Of a stretch of 64,000 nucleotides of DNA, positions 16,786 to 26,619 are shown piece by piece. The number at the start of each line of letters is the position of its first letter. Position 1 is the stretch's first letter. The stretch lies in NCBI GenBank assembly GCA_903829815.1, contig CAIKRR010000005.1, positions 1 to 64,000 on the forward strand, given 5' to 3'. The notes below the pieces were generated by a model. The model searched no databases, was not told the DNA's origin, and saw only the letters and a program-made list of their open reading frames with translations. Made by a program: the position numbers and the translations under genes. Source of the stretch: an uncultured Pseudomonadota bacterium (GTDB lineage Bacteria > Pseudomonadota > Gammaproteobacteria > Burkholderiales > SG8-39).

Positions 16786-18207
16786 TCAGCCGGCTTCAGG
16801 GTCATTGTCATGACGGCTGCCCGAGGGGGGCTCGGTTCTACCCCCGTTGGTGTTTCCGCCGCTGGTGTCGCGCTCACCTGCTTCACCGGCAGGGCGCCGC
16901 CGCCGCCGCCGCCGCGTGCCAGTGCCGGCGGTTGCCGGGAGCAGCATGTGTTCGCGCTCGGTGGCACCGACCACCTGGAATCGCGCCCACCAGTCGACCA
17001 GTTCGGCAGGTGCTTCGCCACTCTCGGCCCGCAGCGCGAGAAAATCAAAGGCAGCGCGGAATCGCGGGTGTTCGAGCAGCAGATGCGGACGGCGCCCGGT
17101 ATTGGCATCGAGCCGTGGCTGCATGCCCCAGATTTCCTTCATCGTCACGGTGAAGCGGCGCGGAATCGCGAGCTGGTCAGTTTGCTGGTCGAGCACCCGA
17201 TCCATGGCTTCATGCAGTGCCGGGATCGGTCGTTCGCCCCGATCGGTGGCCTGTTTCCAGGCGCTGAGTACCTGATGCCAGAGCAGGGCGGCAAAGAGAA
17301 ACGCGGGTGATACCGGCTTGTCTTCCAGGATGCGGCGGTCGGTCTGCTCGAGCGCCAGAGTGACGAAGCGCTCACCCATCGGCTGCTCGAGAATCATGTC
17401 GAGCATGGGCAGCAAGCCATGATGCAGGCCCTGGGTGCGCAACTGAAGCACGCACGCTGCGGCATTGCCCGACAAGAGCAGCTTGAGCATCTCCTCGAAC
17501 AGACGCGCAGCAGGTACATTGCTCAACAGTGGCGCGAGTTCGGCGATCGGGGCAGCGGTTTTCGGTGCGATATGAAAGCCCGGTCGTGCCGCAAAGCGCA
17601 CCGCGCGCAGCATGCGCACCGGGTCTTCGCGATAGCGTCGTGCCGGATCGCCGATCATCCGTACGGTTTTCTTGCGCAGGTCGACCAGACCCTTGTGATA
17701 GTCGAGCACGGTCTCGGCCACCGGGTCGTAGTAGAGGGCGTTGACAGTGAAGTCGCGTCGGGCCGCATCTTCCTGGCGGGTGCCGTAGACGTTGTCGCGC
17801 AACACCCGGCCATGTTCGTCGACCATCTGTGCGGCCGATTCGGCATCACCCGGGTCGGGCGCGCCGGCTCGGAAGGTCGATACCTCGACCACTTCGTTGC
17901 CGAACAGTGCATGCACCAGCTTGAAGCGGCGCCCGATCAGGCGTGACCGACGCACCACCCGGTGCACCTGTTCGGGCGTGGCGGACGTGGCCACATCGAA
18001 GTCCTTGGGCTCGACCCCCAGCAGGAGGTCGCGTACCGCACCCCCCACCACGTAGGCGGCATAGCCGTTTTCCTGCAACTGCTCGCAGACCCGGCGTGCG
18101 CCGTGGCTGATGTGCTCCCGGCGGATGCCGTGCTCGGGCGCGGCAATCACGACCGGATGGTCACCGCCCTTTCTGCCGAAAACCTTGTCGATGAGGCGTT
18201 TGATCAA
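16786..18207 (-). CDS. pcnB: poly(A) polymerase I
   Basis: A 473-residue class II nucleotidyltransferase that adds poly(A) tails to RNA and promotes decay. VVGGAVRDLLLG and the catalytic DFDVATSA lie at about residues 53-78, and RRYREDPVRMLRAVRFAAR follows near 190. The start is a TTG at 18207: it gives the conserved MIKRLIDKVFGRK N-terminus and overlaps the stop of the upstream ABC ATPase gene (TTGA). The C-terminal 60 residues are low-complexity with a run of about eight Arg encoded by a GCC-repeat tract near 16894-16914, consistent with an RNA-binding tail. Confidence 0.93.
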   Translation of the reverse strand: MIKRLIDKVFGRKGGDHPVVIAAPEHGIRREHISHGARRVCEQLQENGYAAYVVGGAVRDLLLGVEPKDFDVATSATPEQVHRVVRRSRLIGRRFKLVHALFGNEVVEVSTFRAGAPDPGDAESAAQMVDEHGRVLRDNVYGTRQEDAARRDFTVNALYYDPVAETVLDYHKGLVDLRKKTVRMIGDPARRYREDPVRMLRAVRFAARPGFHIAPKTAAPIAELAPLLSNVPAARLFEEMLKLLLSGNAAACVLQLRTQGLHHGLLPMLDMILEQPMGERFVTLALEQTDRRILEDKPVSPAFLFAALLWHQVLSAWKQATDRGERPIPALHEAMDRVLDQQTDQLAIPRRFTVTMKEIWGMQPRLDANTGRRPHLLLEHPRFRAAFDFLALRAESGEAPAELVDWWARFQVVGATEREHMLLPATAGTGTRRRRRRRPAGEAGERDTSGGNTNGGRTEPPSGSRHDNDPEAG

Positions 18208-18986
18208 TGCGGCTGGGCCATGGAGTCCGGTGTGTATGCCCGCAGCGCCAGGGGCAGCGGGTTCGGGTATGCAGGCAGGTCGAGCGCGTAGAGTTCGCGC
18301 ACTGCGGCATCGTCGAGCGTGTCAACCACGCGACCCTGCCTGATGTGCGCCGAATCATACAGTAAAAGTACATGGCTACAGGATTGGCGAACCTGTTCGG
18401 GGTCCTGCAGGGTGAGTATGACGGCCCGCCCATCGTCGGCCAGCTGGCGCGCGAGGCTCAGAGTGGCCGCCTGGTACCGCAGGTCGAGATGGTTCAGCGG
18501 TTCGTCCCAAAGCAGGCAGGCGGTGCGTTGAGCGAGCGACTGGGCAATTCGGGCGCGCTGACGCTCGCCCCCTGAAAGCACCGCCAGAGGGCGCTCGGCC
18601 AGTGCCTCGAGCGCGGTCAAGGACAGAGCCGCCCTGATCGCGGCATCCGTGCGCCTGGCCCGCCCGTGCGGCAGTGCCCCCAGTGCCACGTAATCGGCTA
18701 CCGTGCCCCAATAGCTGGCGGTTTCCTCCTGAAAGAGCAGCGCGCGCTGCCGGGCGAGCCCCCGGCGTGACCCCTCGGTGACCAGGCGTCCGGCGAGTGT
18801 CACCTCACCGGACGCCGCGGGCAGCAACCCTGCCACGGTGTGGAGCAGGCGACTCTTGCCCACGCCGTTCGGGCCCAGAACACCCCAGCATTCGCCGGCT
18901 TGCACATCCCAGTCCAGGCCATCGACCAGTACGCGAGCCTGCCTGCCGGTACCCACCTCGATGCGCAGTTGTCGGGTCGCGATCAT
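18204..18986 (-). CDS. FecCD/BtuCD-type ABC importer ATPase
   Basis: A 260-residue ATP-binding subunit of a type II ABC importer (cobalamin, siderophore or heme class). Walker A is GPNGVGKS (about residues 39-46), the signature is LSGGERQR, and Walker B is CLLWDEPLNHLD. The ATG at 18986 overlaps the permease stop (ATGA), and its own stop overlaps the TTG start of pcnB. It forms a transporter with the preceding permease. No periplasmic binding protein or TonB receptor is nearby, so the cargo (B12, heme or ferric siderophore) is not determinable; BtuD is one possibility. Confidence 0.87.
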   Translation of the reverse strand: MIATRQLRIEVGTGRQARVLVDGLDWDVQAGECWGVLGPNGVGKSRLLHTVAGLLPAASGEVTLAGRLVTEGSRRGLARQRALLFQEETASYWGTVADYVALGALPHGRARRTDAAIRAALSLTALEALAERPLAVLSGGERQRARIAQSLAQRTACLLWDEPLNHLDLRYQAATLSLARQLADDGRAVILTLQDPEQVRQSCSHVLLLYDSAHIRQGRVVDTLDDAAVRELYALDLPAYPNPLPLALRAYTPDSMAQPH

Positions 18987-19957
18987 CGGCTGCGCCTCAC
19001 GACCAGACTCAGCAGAACCGGCACACCCATCAGCGCCAGCAGGGCACCGGCGGGCAATTCGCCCGGCGCGATCAGCGTACGTGCCAGCGTATCGGCCAGG
19101 GTAACCAGCGTCCCCCCCGCGAGCACGGCAATGGGCGCGAGGATGCGGTGCGCATGCACGCCGCTCAGGCGCAGCAGGTGCGGAACCGCCAGCCCGACAA
19201 AACCGAGGTTTCCGGCCAGCATCACCGCGGCGGCACTTGCCAGCGCGGCACAGCCCAGCATCGCCCACTGCAGGGGGCGTACCGCTACCCCGAGGCTCAT
19301 CGCCTTGGCCTCGCCCAGCGCCAGCAGGTCCAGACCGTCGGCGCATCCGATCGCCGCGGCGAGAGTCATTGCAAGGATGGCGGCAGCGCTTGCACTGGGC
19401 ATGGCGTTGGACAGATCGCCCATCAGCCAGAACAGCATGCCGGGCAGATCACCCGGTGGAGCGAGCGCAAGCATCAGGCTCACCAGGGCCCCTGCGCCGG
19501 CTGCGATGGCGAGGCCGGCCAGGGTGAGCCGATGCGGATCGAAGGCCAGGCGATGACTGCCAAGCAGCAGGACGGCACTGGCGCAGGTGGCGGCCCCTGC
19601 CAGAGCCGCCAGTGGGGGTGGCAGTGCGCCGTGCCACAGCATGGCCGAGAGCGCACCCACCGAGGCGCCGCCCGATATGCCCAGCAGATAGGGGTCGGCC
19701 AGCGGGTTGCGTAGCAGTGCCTGCATCAGCACCCCAGCCAGCGCGAGCAGGCCTCCGGTCATGAAGGCGGCAATCGCGCGCGGTCCGCGCAGGTCCCAGA
19801 CGATGGTGTGTTCCAGTTCGTTACCCCCGCCCGCGAGCAGCGCCATCCAGTGCGTCGGGTCGATGGCGACGCTGCCAAAGGCGAGCGCAAGCGCAAGGCT
19901 GATGGGGGCCAGGGCGATCGTCAGCGCGACCGCCTCGCGGGACAGCGCACGCCTCAT
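18983..19957 (-). CDS. FecCD/BtuC-family ABC importer permease
   Basis: A 324-residue inner-membrane permease with about ten hydrophobic helices. Family motifs include LRGPRAIAAFMTGGLLALAG, LMQALLRNPLADPYLLGISGGA (written here in part), and the coupling segment GFVGLAVPHLLRLSG near residue 260. The ATG at 19957 overlaps the stop of the HAD phosphatase (ATGA), and the end overlaps the ATPase gene. This places an importer pair inside the hda-HAD-pcnB series. Sequence alone does not separate cobalamin from siderophore or heme permeases. Confidence 0.88.
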   Translation of the reverse strand: MRRALSREAVALTIALAPISLALALAFGSVAIDPTHWMALLAGGGNELEHTIVWDLRGPRAIAAFMTGGLLALAGVLMQALLRNPLADPYLLGISGGASVGALSAMLWHGALPPPLAALAGAATCASAVLLLGSHRLAFDPHRLTLAGLAIAAGAGALVSLMLALAPPGDLPGMLFWLMGDLSNAMPSASAAAILAMTLAAAIGCADGLDLLALGEAKAMSLGVAVRPLQWAMLGCAALASAAAVMLAGNLGFVGLAVPHLLRLSGVHAHRILAPIAVLAGGTLVTLADTLARTLIAPGELPAGALLALMGVPVLLSLVVRRSR

Positions 19958-20622
19958 GCAGTGCGGTGCAGGTGCATGATCGGCCAGCCGCGTGCCTGGG
20001 CTGCGGCGTGTAGCCTGTCGTCCGGATCGACCGCTACCGGGTGCACCACGCGCTCGAGCAGCGGCAGGTCGTTGGCCGAATCGCTGTAGAACCAGCTCTC
20101 GGCCACCTGGTTCCACCCGCCGCGCGGGGCGAGCCACTGCTCGAGCCGGGTGACCTTGCCCTCGCGGAAGGAGGGCAAGCCGCTTGGACGACCGGTGAAT
20201 CGACCGGCCTGTTCCTCGACCTCGGTAGCAATGAGGTGATCGACGCCGAATTGCCGCGCAATCGGCGCCGTGACAAAGGTGTTGGTGGCCGTGATGATGA
20301 CGCACTCGTGGCCCGCGTCTTGATGTCCGGCCACCAGTGCGCGAGCGCGTTCGGTGATGGCGGGGAGGATGCGCTTGCGCATGAAATCCTGATGCCAGGC
20401 ATCGAGCTGACTGCGCGGGTAGCGGGCGAGGGCCGCCAACTGGAAGTCGAGAAAGGCGTAGATGTCGAGTGTGCCGGCCTTGTAATCTTCGTAAAAGGCC
20501 AGATTGCGCGATTCGTGCTCGGTGCGGTCCAGGATGCCGATGCCGATCAGGTACTGCGCCCATTCGTAGTCGCTGTCGCAGGCAAGGAGCGTGTTGTCGA
20601 GGTCGAACAGGGCAAGCTTCAT
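19954..20622 (-). CDS. HAD-IB (SerB-like) phosphatase
   Basis: A 222-residue haloacid dehalogenase-type phosphatase, subfamily IB. Motif I is FDLDNTLLACDSD (about residues 6-18), motif II is IITATNTF (about 105), the catalytic Lys is in REGKVTRLEQW and motif IV is YSDSANDLPLLE (about 178). Relatives include phosphoserine phosphatases, but the position between hda and pcnB matches a widespread Burkholderiales HAD gene whose substrate I cannot name. Overlaps of four bases occur with hda upstream and with the permease downstream. Confidence 0.87.
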   Translation of the reverse strand: MKLALFDLDNTLLACDSDYEWAQYLIGIGILDRTEHESRNLAFYEDYKAGTLDIYAFLDFQLAALARYPRSQLDAWHQDFMRKRILPAITERARALVAGHQDAGHECVIITATNTFVTAPIARQFGVDHLIATEVEEQAGRFTGRPSGLPSFREGKVTRLEQWLAPRGGWNQVAESWFYSDSANDLPLLERVVHPVAVDPDDRLHAAAQARGWPIMHLHRTA

Positions 20623-21311
20623 CGTGCGGCCTTTGAGTCGGATCGGGCAATGAGTTCGCGCATCACGTCGCGCAGCAGCGGCACGGTGAGCGGACGATGC
20701 AGGCTGAGCGAGCGCCGGTCGATGGCGCCCAGAATGGCCATCAGCGTACTCATGTCGCGAGGCGCCCGGCTCATCAGGTACTCGAGAAGATCGGCGTCCA
20801 GTGCAAAGCCCAGCGATCTGGCCTGGGTCTCGAGTGCGGCGCGCGCTTGCGCCTCGCTCAGTGCTTCCAGCGCCAGGTTGAGGCACTGCGCAAGCCGGCT
20901 TCTCAAGTCATCGCGCAGGGCCAGGTCGCGGGCAAGCGGGCGACCGCTCGCCAGCAGGCAGCCGCCCGCCTGCCGTGTCTCGTTGATCAGGTCGAAGGCG
21001 GCGATCTGTGCCACCGGGTCGAGCTGGTCGGCGTCATCAATGAGCAGGAGAAAGCGCTCGTCATCGGGTCGGCTGGCATCACGGCCAAACCAGTGCACGA
21101 CCCTGTCATGGTGTGATGCCAAAGCGCCTGTGGCGCGCAGCAGATGGGTGCGACCGCTCCCTGCAGGGCCCCACAAGTAGACCCAGCGTTCGGGTCCGCT
21201 GCCGTCGATGAGGTCACGCAGCGTGGCCACGGCCGCCTGGTTGCCGCCGGCGACATAGTTGTCGAGGCTGGGCTCAGGTGCAGGGGCCAGATTGAGGGGC
21301 AGTTGCTCCAT
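20619..21311 (-). CDS. hda: DnaA regulatory inactivator Hda
   Basis: A 230-residue AAA+ protein that, with the DNA-loaded beta clamp, stimulates hydrolysis of DnaA-bound ATP and prevents over-initiation. The N-terminus EQLPLNL is a clamp-binding motif. The ATP-binding loop is [15 protein letters not shown], with Arg replacing the usual Walker Lys, as is usual in this family; a box VII-like Arg lies in LRSRLAQ, and [20 protein letters not shown] forms the C-terminal domain. It is the first gene of the minus-strand operon and is divergent from purM, with 74 bases between the start codons. Confidence 0.92.
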   Translation of the reverse strand: MEQLPLNLAPAPEPSLDNYVAGGNQAAVATLRDLIDGSGPERWVYLWGPAGSGRTHLLRATGALASHHDRVVHWFGRDASRPDDERFLLLIDDADQLDPVAQIAAFDLINETRQAGGCLLASGRPLARDLALRDDLRSRLAQCLNLALEALSEAQARAALETQARSLGFALDADLLEYLMSRAPRDMSTLMAILGAIDRRSLSLHRPLTVPLLRDVMRELIARSDSKAAR

Positions 21312-21385
21312 GGACGCTCGGGCCGGTGTGCCGATCGATTAGAATGGGCCTGAACTATAACCGCTGCGCAGCCCCGCCCTCGAAC

Positions 21386-22435
21386 ATGACGATGCCCCCC
21401 GATTCAGCGGTCCCCTTGAGCTACCGAGACGCAGGCGTCGACATCGACGCGGGTGATGCACTGGTCGAACGCATCAAGCCGCTTGCGCGTCGCACGATGC
21501 GTCCGGAAGTGCTCACCGGCATTGGCGGTTTCGGTGCACTGGTTGAAGTGTCCAGCCGCTACCGCCAGCCGGTACTCGTATCGGGTACCGATGGCGTCGG
21601 CACCAAGCTGCGATTGGCCTTCCGGCTGGGGCGGCACGACACGGTGGGCATCGATCTGGTGGCAATGAGCGTCAATGATGTTCTCGTTCAGGGTGCGGAG
21701 CCGCTCTTCTTTCTTGATTACTTTGCCTGCGGACGGCTCGATGTCGACATGGCGGCTCAGGTCATCGGGGGTGTGGCCCGCGGATGCGAACTGGCCGGCT
21801 GCGCCCTCATCGGTGGCGAGACCGCCGAGATGCCCGACAGCTATCCCGAGGGCGAATACGACCTGGCCGGTTTTGCCGTGGGCGTTGTCGAGCGCGATGC
21901 CATCATCACCGGCGAGCAGATTGGCGTCGGTGACGTCGTGCTCGGGCTCGCCTCCAGTGGCCCGCACTCGAACGGCTATTCGCTCATTCGGCGCATCGTC
22001 GCGCGCGCCGGTGATGATCTGTCGGTGATGGTGGGTGGACGAACCCTCGCCGATGCCCTCATCGAGCCGACGCGCATCTATGTGAAGCCGGTGCTGGCCC
22101 TGCGCACCCAGATCACGCTGAAGGGCCTTGCCCACATCACCGGTGGTGGTCTGCTCGAGAACGTGCCACGCGTGCTGCCCGCCGGTGTGAAGGCGGTGCT
22201 CGATGCGTCAAGCTGGCCGCGGCCCACCGTGTTCGACTGGTTGCAGCAGGCGGGGGCCGTCGATGCCACCGAGATGCACCGCGTCTTCAACTGCGGCATC
22301 GGCATGGTGCTGGTCGTCGCGGCGGCCGATGCGTCGGCCGCGTTGGCGGCGCTGCGCTCGAGCGGCGAGACTGCCTTTGAAATCGGGCGCATCGAGGCGC
22401 GCCGTGGTGACGAAGCGCAGACCGAGGTGCGCTGA
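21386..22435 (+). CDS. purM: phosphoribosylformylglycinamidine cyclo-ligase (AIR synthetase)
   Basis: A 349-residue purine-biosynthesis enzyme that closes the imidazole ring of FGAM using ATP. Signatures are [20 protein letters not shown] near the N-terminus, [13 protein letters not shown] (about 66-78), [20 protein letters not shown] and [16 protein letters not shown]. The ATG at 21386 is chosen; an ATG two codons later is also possible. AT-rich hexamers TAGAAT (21340-21345) and TATAAC (21356-21361) upstream could serve as -10 elements. It is divergent from hda and seven bases upstream of dnaE. Confidence 0.94.
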   Translation: MTMPPDSAVPLSYRDAGVDIDAGDALVERIKPLARRTMRPEVLTGIGGFGALVEVSSRYRQPVLVSGTDGVGTKLRLAFRLGRHDTVGIDLVAMSVNDVLVQGAEPLFFLDYFACGRLDVDMAAQVIGGVARGCELAGCALIGGETAEMPDSYPEGEYDLAGFAVGVVERDAIITGEQIGVGDVVLGLASSGPHSNGYSLIRRIVARAGDDLSVMVGGRTLADALIEPTRIYVKPVLALRTQITLKGLAHITGGGLLENVPRVLPAGVKAVLDASSWPRPTVFDWLQQAGAVDATEMHRVFNCGIGMVLVVAAADASAALAALRSSGETAFEIGRIEARRGDEAQTEVR

Positions 22436-22441
22436 GCGACC

Positions 22442-25400
22442 ATGCCGGCACCCGCCTTCGTTCACCTCAGGCTGCACTCGGAGTTCTCGGTCAGCGATGG
22501 CACGGTCCGGATCGACGAGGCGGTAGCCCGTGCGGCGGCTGATGGCATGGCGGCGCTCGCCATCACCGATCTGAGCAATCTCTTTGGCATGGTCAAGTTC
22601 TACCGGGCTGCCCGCGCGGCCGGGGTGAAGCCCATTGTCGGGGTCGACTGCTGGATCACCAACGACGAGGACCGTGACAAGCCCTCCCGCTTGCTGCTCC
22701 TCGTGCGCTCGCGCGAGGGGTACCTGCGCCTGTGCGAGATTCTGAGTCGTGCCTGGCTCACCAACCAGCATCGCGGTCGTGCCGAGATCCGGCGCGAGTG
22801 GCTGGTCGAGTCCAGCCACGGGCTCATTGCGCTCTCGGGCGGACAGGCGGGTGATGTCGGCGCGGCGCTCGCAGCGGGCAACGAGGCTGCGGCGCGTCGG
22901 TTTGCCCGCGCCTGGGCCGAAGCCTTTCCTGATGCGTTCTACATCGAGGTTCAGCGTGCCGGCGCACCTGGCACTGAGACTTATGTGGCTGGGGCGGTCG
23001 CCATCGCTGCCGAACTGGCCATTCCTGTCGTGGCCACGCATCCGGTGCAGTTTCTGCGCGCTGATGAATTCAAGGCGCACGAGGCACGGGTCTGCATTGC
23101 CGAAGGCTATACGCTCTCTGATCGCCGCCGCCCGCGGGTGCACACGCCCGAGAGCTGGTTTCGCTCGCAGGCCGACATGCAGGCGCTCTTTGCCGACATG
23201 CCCGAGGCACTGGCCAACGCGGTCGAGATTGCGCGCCGCTGCAATCTGATACTCGAACTCGGGCGGCCACGCCTGCCGCCTTTTCCGACGCCTGAAGGGG
23301 TGTCGATCGATGACTTTCTGGCGAGCGAGTCTGATGCCGGGCTCGAGCGGCGGCTGCGTTCGATCTACCCCGATGAGGCTGAGCGCGAGCGCGAACGCGC
23401 GCGCTACGTGGCGCGACTGGCCTTCGAGACGAAGACCATCGTCCAGATGGGGTTCCCAGGCTACTTCCTCATCGTTGCCGACTTCATCAACTGGGCCAAG
23501 AACAACGGTGTGCCGGTGGGCCCCGGGCGAGGGTCGGGCGCCGGCTCGCTCGTGGCCTATGCACTGGGCATCACCGATCTTGACCCGTTGCGCTATGACC
23601 TCCTCTTCGAGCGCTTTCTGAACCCCGAGCGGGTATCGATGCCCGACTTCGACATCGACTTCTGCCAGGACGGGCGTGATCGGGTCATCGATTATGTGAA
23701 GAAGAAGTATGGTGCGGCGTCGGTCTCGCAGATCGCCACCTTCGGCACGATGGCAGCGAAAGCGGTGGTGCGTGATGTCGGTCGGGTGATGGACTGGAAC
23801 TACGGTCGCACTGATGAACTGGCCAAGCTCATTCCGTTTCAGCCGGGCAAGCTCATCACGCTGGAACTCGCGCGCGAGATGGAACCGCGCCTCGCGCAGC
23901 GCGAGGCCGAGGACGAAGACACGCGCGACTTGCTGGCACTGGCCGGACAGCTCGAAGGGCTCACCCGCAACGTTGGCATGCACGCGGGCGGCGTGCTGAT
24001 CGCCCCAGGGCGCCTCACCGACTTCTGTCCGCTCTATGCGGCGCAGGGCGCCGACAGCGTCGTGTCGCAGTTCGACAAGGATGATGTCGAGGCGGTGGGG
24101 CTGGTGAAGTTCGACTTTCTGGGTCTCACGACGCTCACCATTCTCGACTGGACGCTGCGATTCATTCGCCGGCTCGACCCGCAGAGTGCCATCGACCTGG
24201 AGCGTCTGCCACTCGATGACGCGGCGGCGTACCGGATCTTTGCCGATGGCAATACCACGGCCGTATTCCAGTTCGAATCGCGCGGCATGCGCGACCTGCT
24301 CAAGCGGGCGCGCCCCGACCGTTTCGAGGACATCATCGCGCTGGTGGCACTCTATCGGCCGGGGCCGATGGATCTCATTCCCGACTTCATCGATCGCAAG
24401 CACGGGCGCGAGCAGGTGGTGCATCTCGACCCCCGGCTCGAGCCGATTCTGGGTTCGACCTACGGCGTCATGGTCTACCAGGAACAGGTGATGCAGATCG
24501 CCCAGGTGATTGGCGGCTACTCGCTGGGTGGTGCCGATCTGCTGCGTCGTGCCATGGGCAAGAAGAAGGCCGAGGAGATGGCCACCCAGCGCGACATCTT
24601 CGTGGCGGGCGCGGCCAACAACGGGGTCGAGGGCGCACGCGCGAGCGAACTCTTCGACATGATGGAGAAGTTTGCCGGCTACGGCTTCAACAAGTCGCAC
24701 GCCGCCGCCTATGCCCTGGTGGCCTACCAGACGGCCTGGTTCAAGGCGCACCACCCGGCGGCCTTCATGGCCGCCAACATGTCGGCGGTGATGGATGACA
24801 CCGACAAGGTGAACCAGTTCTGTGCCGACGCAAAGGTACTTGGCCTCACCTTGCTGCCGCCCGATGTCAATGCGTCCGAATACCGCTTCGTGCCGGTCGA
24901 TCCGCGCACTATCCGCTTCGGTCTGGGTGGGGTGAAGGGTACCGGCGAGAGCGCTGTCGAGGCCATTGTCGCTGCGCGCGAGGCCGGCCCCTTTGTCGAC
25001 TTCTTCGATTTCTGCCGGCGCATCGACAAGCGGGTGGTCAACCGGCGTGCGATCGAGGCCATGATTCGGGGTGGGGCGTTCGATGCGATCAGCCCCCATC
25101 GCGCCGCCCTGATGGCGTCCATCGAGCGCGGGCTGGCAGCCGCCGAACAGGCCGAGCGTGATGCGCAGCAGTCAAGCCTCTTTGGTGATGCCGACCACGG
25201 CGGCAGTGCAGCGCTCGATCTGGTGGAGGCGCCTCGCTGGGATGAGCGTGTGCGGTTGCAGGAGGAGAAGGCTGCACTCGGTTTCTACCTGAGCGGCCAT
25301 CCGTTCGACATCTACTCGGCCGAGTTGCGTCGGGTGGCCCGCACGCCGTTGGCCTCGCTGGTGGCGCGGCCCGAGGCGGTGATGCTGGCCGGCGTCGTCG

Positions 25401-25867
25401 CCAGTTCACGCATCCAGCAGACGCGTCGCGGGCGCATGGCGGTGATCGTGCTCGACGATGCCACGACGCAGATCGAGGTGATGGCGTTCAGCGAACTCTT
25501 CGAAGCGCACCGCGAACAGATTCGCGATGATCGGCCCCTGGTGATCCAGGGCAAGGTGCAGCGCGATGACTTCTCGGGCGGTACGCGGGTGACTGCCGAG
25601 CGCATATTCGATCTGGGCGCCTTTCGCGCCCGCTACGGCAAGGGCCTGCGCCTGTCGATGAATGGCGAGGCCAATGCACGGCGTCTGCACGACCTGCTGG
25701 CGCCGTTTCGAAATGGTGCGATGCCGGTCACCATCGACTACCACCGCAATGGGGCCGCCTGCCGCGCGCGGCTCGGTGCCGAGTGGCAGGTCACGCCCGA
25801 TGAGCAGTTGATCGACGACCTGCGCGCCTGGCTGCGCCCGGAGAACGTGCAGGTCGATTACGCCTGA
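22442..25867 (+). CDS. dnaE: DNA polymerase III subunit alpha
   Basis: A 1141-residue replicative polymerase. The PHP domain begins HLRLHSEFSVSDG (about residues 8-20). The palm holds the glycine-rich GPGRGSGAGSLVAYALG (about 360) and two catalytic Asp residues in MPDFDIDF (about 400-407), with the third in KFDFLGL (about 557). Helix-hairpin-helix and OB-fold regions follow, and a clamp-binding-like QQSSLFG is near residue 910. Length matches DnaE1. The final bases overlap the convergent GntR gene by ten. The ATG lies six bases after the purM stop. Confidence 0.95.
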   Translation: MPAPAFVHLRLHSEFSVSDGTVRIDEAVARAAADGMAALAITDLSNLFGMVKFYRAARAAGVKPIVGVDCWITNDEDRDKPSRLLLLVRSREGYLRLCEILSRAWLTNQHRGRAEIRREWLVESSHGLIALSGGQAGDVGAALAAGNEAAARRFARAWAEAFPDAFYIEVQRAGAPGTETYVAGAVAIAAELAIPVVATHPVQFLRADEFKAHEARVCIAEGYTLSDRRRPRVHTPESWFRSQADMQALFADMPEALANAVEIARRCNLILELGRPRLPPFPTPEGVSIDDFLASESDAGLERRLRSIYPDEAERERERARYVARLAFETKTIVQMGFPGYFLIVADFINWAKNNGVPVGPGRGSGAGSLVAYALGITDLDPLRYDLLFERFLNPERVSMPDFDIDFCQDGRDRVIDYVKKKYGAASVSQIATFGTMAAKAVVRDVGRVMDWNYGRTDELAKLIPFQPGKLITLELAREMEPRLAQREAEDEDTRDLLALAGQLEGLTRNVGMHAGGVLIAPGRLTDFCPLYAAQGADSVVSQFDKDDVEAVGLVKFDFLGLTTLTILDWTLRFIRRLDPQSAIDLERLPLDDAAAYRIFADGNTTAVFQFESRGMRDLLKRARPDRFEDIIALVALYRPGPMDLIPDFIDRKHGREQVVHLDPRLEPILGSTYGVMVYQEQVMQIAQVIGGYSLGGADLLRRAMGKKKAEEMATQRDIFVAGAANNGVEGARASELFDMMEKFAGYGFNKSHAAAYALVAYQTAWFKAHHPAAFMAANMSAVMDDTDKVNQFCADAKVLGLTLLPPDVNASEYRFVPVDPRTIRFGLGGVKGTGESAVEAIVAAREAGPFVDFFDFCRRIDKRVVNRRAIEAMIRGGAFDAISPHRAALMASIERGLAAAEQAERDAQQSSLFGDADHGGSAALDLVEAPRWDERVRLQEEKAALGFYLSGHPFDIYSAELRRVARTPLASLVARPEAVMLAGVVASSRIQQTRRGRMAVIVLDDATTQIEVMAFSELFEAHREQIRDDRPLVIQGKVQRDDFSGGTRVTAERIFDLGAFRARYGKGLRLSMNGEANARRLHDLLAPFRNGAMPVTIDYHRNGAACRARLGAEWQVTPDEQLIDDLRAWLRPENVQVDYA

Positions 25868-26619
25868 GGCAGGGGTTGGCCGCTGCGGTGGGGTCGATCG
25901 TCGAGCACTTCACGCGCTGAATCCGTGCGCTCGGCAAGCGCCAGTTGATCGATGACCTGCTGCTGCACCATGCGCATGTGCGCACGCATGGCACGCTCGG
26001 CCTCGTCGGGGTCGCGCGCGGCGATGGCGCGGGCTACCTGCATGTGTTCCGCGTCGCGCTGCCGCAGGCGCCCGGCGGGACGCTCGCGGACCGTCTTCAC
26101 GTGGATGCGGGCGTTGCGTCCGATCTGACGCAGCAGGCCATAAAGATCGGCGGCCAGATTGTTGCGTGTGGCTGCGGCGATCGCCCGGTGGAATTCCAGA
26201 TCTGCCCCCGCGCTTTGACTCTCCGCCAGCGTGGTGGCGGTGCGCATGATGCGCGCGATATCGATTGGCGTGGCGCGCAGGGCGGCCATGCGCGCCAGAA
26301 CCGGTTCGAGTGCGACGCGCAGTTCGGCCACCTCGATCGGGTTGGTGCGGTGGACGAGAGCGGCACTGCTGCGAGCAAGCCCGCGCGGTATTGGGGGCTT
26401 GCCCAGTTCGCCCGAGGCGCGCAGTGCGGCCAGCGCCTGACGCAACCGGTGACGCGTCACACCGAACTCGGCGACCATCGCCCGTTCTGCCGGCAGCGGT
26501 TGCCCGCTGTTGGCGCGCTCGCGCAATTGATCGCACAGCAAGCCCGAGGCGCTGTCTGGCGGAGATCTCCGGTGTCGCCCGCCGGGGCCTGATGATGTGC
26601 CCACTGATCCTCTCCTCAT
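25858..26619 (-). CDS. GntR-family (FadR/FCD) transcription regulator
   Basis: A 253-residue regulator. The winged helix-turn-helix lies at about residues 30-75 (LPAERAMVAEFGVTRHRLRQ) and the FCD ligand domain at about 95-235 (VAELRVALEPVLARMAAL, ADLEFHRAIAAATRNN, then EHMQVARAIAARDPDEAERA), with His and Asp residues in metal-binding positions. The start ATG at 26619 follows a GAGGAGA-like ribosome site. It is divergent from ridA, GST and Bug genes, and an inverted-repeat array lies directly upstream, suggesting autoregulation and control of the divergent genes. The effector is probably a carboxylate. Confidence 0.87.
   Translation of the reverse strand: MRRGSVGTSSGPGGRHRRSPPDSASGLLCDQLRERANSGQPLPAERAMVAEFGVTRHRLRQALAALRASGELGKPPIPRGLARSSAALVHRTNPIEVAELRVALEPVLARMAALRATPIDIARIMRTATTLAESQSAGADLEFHRAIAAATRNNLAADLYGLLRQIGRNARIHVKTVRERPAGRLRQRDAEHMQVARAIAARDPDEAERAMRAHMRMVQQQVIDQLALAERTDSAREVLDDRPHRSGQPLPQA

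Noticed and set aside
19958..20100. cobalamin riboswitch upstream of the BtuC-like permease
   Set aside because: There is no leader: the permease ATG overlaps the coding end of the HAD gene, so there is no room for a riboswitch.
22208..25099. 963-codon minus-strand open frame opposite dnaE
   Set aside because: It is antisense to an intact, motif-complete dnaE; its His/Arg/Asp-rich composition is what the complement of GC-rich coding DNA gives, and it shows no family motifs.
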